Assembly: GCF_937873925.1 (NCBI RefSeq)
Contig: NZ_CALNAT010000202.1
Span: forward strand, 1-7,433
Origin: an uncultured Proteiniphilum sp.
GTDB taxonomy: Bacteria; Bacteroidota; Bacteroidia; Bacteroidales; Dysgonomonadaceae
Length of the DNA stretch: 7,433 bases
Direction: 5' to 3'
Shown here in pieces: positions 6,128 through 7,433 of this stretch (positions within the stretch are counted from its first letter, which is position 1; each line of letters opens with the position of its first letter). Position numbers and translations under genes: made by a program. The notes beneath the pieces are model-generated. The model was not told the origin of the DNA. It searched no databases and saw nothing but the letters and a program-made list of their open reading frames with translations.

Positions 6128-7433
6128 ATGAAATTAAAATACATATTATTAAGTTTTATTTTTTTGGGGATTATTCCATGTGTATATTCCTGTGAGAAAT
6201 CGAACATGAAAGATTCGCAGAAGCCACCTGAACAGGAGGAAGAGCTAAAGGTTGGTTCCGACCTGCAACTGGAAGTGAAGGTGTTTGACAACAAAGATAA
6301 GCAAGTGGTGTCCCAAGCTGTGGTAGAAATATTTAAGAACGTGGAGGACCGGGCATTGGGAAAAAACATCATTGTATCGCATAAAACATCGGGTGATGGA
6401 GTTGTTGTTTTCAAAGCAAGCGAATTCAATAAAAACAACGTTTCTCTCTCTCAGTTAAACGGTGTTTACTACCTGAATATCTATTTTCATAACCTAAGGT
6501 TACAAGCAGAAACACCCAGCCTGAATTTTGAAAAAGACAAAACCATTCGTAAAGAGGTATATCTGATGGATGAAATGGCCGATGTAATTACGGTAAAGGT
6601 AGCCGTATTATACGAAAATCCCGTCTATGAAGGCAAGCATTTTCACAACGGAGCATTGGGGGTAAACTGGTATGACCCAGTGAAGCTTTCTCAGGATTAT
6701 GAAAAAACATTAGAAGAAATATCCGGATACACAGTAGATTATCAAGTGGTAACAGAAATAGAGGCAGATACCCTGTTCACCTATTTTCAGGATGATCCCG
6801 GGAAAAAGCATATATCCATTGCGGAAATGGTCTCTTATTTGCGGGAACCGGGGTGGAATACCCTTAAGGCGAGAGGTACAAAATATAATTATAATGAGTC
6901 GGTTAAATTTTACGGTTTTGATAAAATGCGGGATAACGGCGAAATTCATGAAGTGTGGGTGTGGTCATTTCCTTATGGAGGTATGTGGGAATCACATATG
7001 ATGGGTAAAGATGCTTTTTGGATCAATTCTCCTCCCAATGAAAATCCCTCATGTACAGAGTTACTTAGCATCATGGGTTTAAATTATGAACGAGATTTAG
7101 CCTGTGCACTGGAGAGTTATGGTCACCGGTTCGAGTCAACCATGATGAAGGTATATGGATGGTGGGATTACGATAAAAAAACAAGTTTATTTCAGCTTAC
7201 TACTTGGGAAAAATATTCTGCTTACGGATTAATATATAATAAGTTTGAGAATGGAAAGGCACAGGTAGGGAATGTACACTTCCCGCCTAACGGAAAACAG
7301 GATTATGATTTCGGTAATGAAACTTATATATTGAGTTATGCGAATGAATGGTTAAATTATCCGTTTGTGCGAGGAACGGATGCCAAGCGAATGAACCGTA
7401 CCGAATGGGGCAATCCCGAAGGTTCCTGGCACT
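6128..7433 (+). CDS. Uncharacterised large surface lipoprotein, C-terminus cut by window edge
   Basis: The frame is open from the ATG at 6128 to the last base, giving 435 codons with no stop; the gene continues to the right. The leader is A-rich (AAAAAGTTGAAAA) with no Shine-Dalgarno. The signal peptide ends VYSC, making Cys22 the lipidation site, followed by a Lys/Glu/Pro-rich linker (23-41). Residues about 46-147 (LQLEVKVFDNKDKQVV, then TSGDGVVVFKA, YYLNIYF and IRKEVYL) look like a transthyretin-like or CarboxypepD_reg-like beta-sandwich. Residues about 155 onward form a second domain with dense motifs: EVWVWSFPYGGMWES (275-289), DAFWINSPP (295-303), IMGLNYERD (315-323), ALESYGHRFESTM (327-339) and GNVHFPPNGKQDYDF (381-395). 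From memory these resemble an uncharacterised bacterial secreted-protein family, with no function known to me. H333, E336, H384, D392 and D394 could form a metal or catalytic site, but this is speculation. It lies 79 bp after the DUF5007-like gene, beyond the hairpin, and is probably an accessory protein of the same locus. Confidence 0.85.
   Translation, partial: MKLKYILLSFIFLGIIPCVYSCEKSNMKDSQKPPEQEEELKVGSDLQLEVKVFDNKDKQVVSQAVVEIFKNVEDRALGKNIIVSHKTSGDGVVVFKASEFNKNNVSLSQLNGVYYLNIYFHNLRLQAETPSLNFEKDKTIRKEVYLMDEMADVITVKVAVLYENPVYEGKHFHNGALGVNWYDPVKLSQDYEKTLEEISGYTVDYQVVTEIEADTLFTYFQDDPGKKHISIAEMVSYLREPGWNTLKARGTKYNYNESVKFYGFDKMRDNGEIHEVWVWSFPYGGMWESHMMGKDAFWINSPPNENPSCTELLSIMGLNYERDLACALESYGHRFESTMMKVYGWWDYDKKTSLFQLTTWEKYSAYGLIYNKFENGKAQVGNVHFPPNGKQDYDFGNETYILSYANEWLNYPFVRGTDAKRMNRTEWGNPEGSWH

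Noticed and set aside
6067..6438. Reverse-strand open frame opposite the start of the last lipoprotein gene
   Set aside because: It covers the hairpin and the coding strand of a convincing lipoprotein gene, and its translation is Ser/Thr-rich with no recognisable domain; it is a shadow of the + strand gene.
1..7433. CRISPR array, tRNA/rRNA genes, insertion sequence or phage genes
   Set aside because: The window is almost fully occupied by five + strand genes, with no repeat-spacer pattern, no transposase motif and no tRNA-like fold found by eye.

Overview
The window reads as part of a Sus-type outer-membrane uptake operon (polysaccharide utilisation locus, PUL, or a related glycoconjugate/peptide uptake locus) from a member of the Bacteroidota, most likely the order Bacteroidales. 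The reasons are a SusC-like TonB-dependent receptor followed at once by a SusD-like lipoprotein, a run of further lipoproteins, moderately AT-rich DNA, A-rich leaders with no strong Shine-Dalgarno sites, and very short intergenic gaps. The genus cannot be fixed from the sequence. All recognisable genes are on the + strand.

Layout: (1) 1-2472, the C-terminal ~823 residues of a SusC-like receptor whose signal peptide, carboxypeptidase-regulatory-like domain and plug lie to the left of the window; (2) 2485-4098, a complete SusD-like lipoprotein; (3) 4123-4902, a lipoprotein with one fasciclin (FAS1) domain; (4) 4921-6048, a lipoprotein resembling the uncharacterised DUF5007 family; (5) 6059-6088, a perfect 11-bp inverted repeat in the only sizeable intergenic gap; (6) 6128 to the right edge, a lipoprotein of at least 435 residues, open at the window end, with a small beta-rich N-terminal domain followed by a larger domain carrying conserved-looking Trp/His/Glu motifs of unknown function.

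Genes 1-4 are separated by only 12, 24 and 18 bp and are probably one transcript. Gene 5 lies 79 bp further on behind the hairpin, so it may be expressed by read-through at a different level. The expected working model is a SusCD transporter with accessory surface lipoproteins that capture or process the ligand. No glycoside hydrolase, polysaccharide lyase, sulfatase, known peptidase or regulator is visible, so the substrate cannot be inferred. The least explained item, and the best candidate for something undescribed, is the last lipoprotein.
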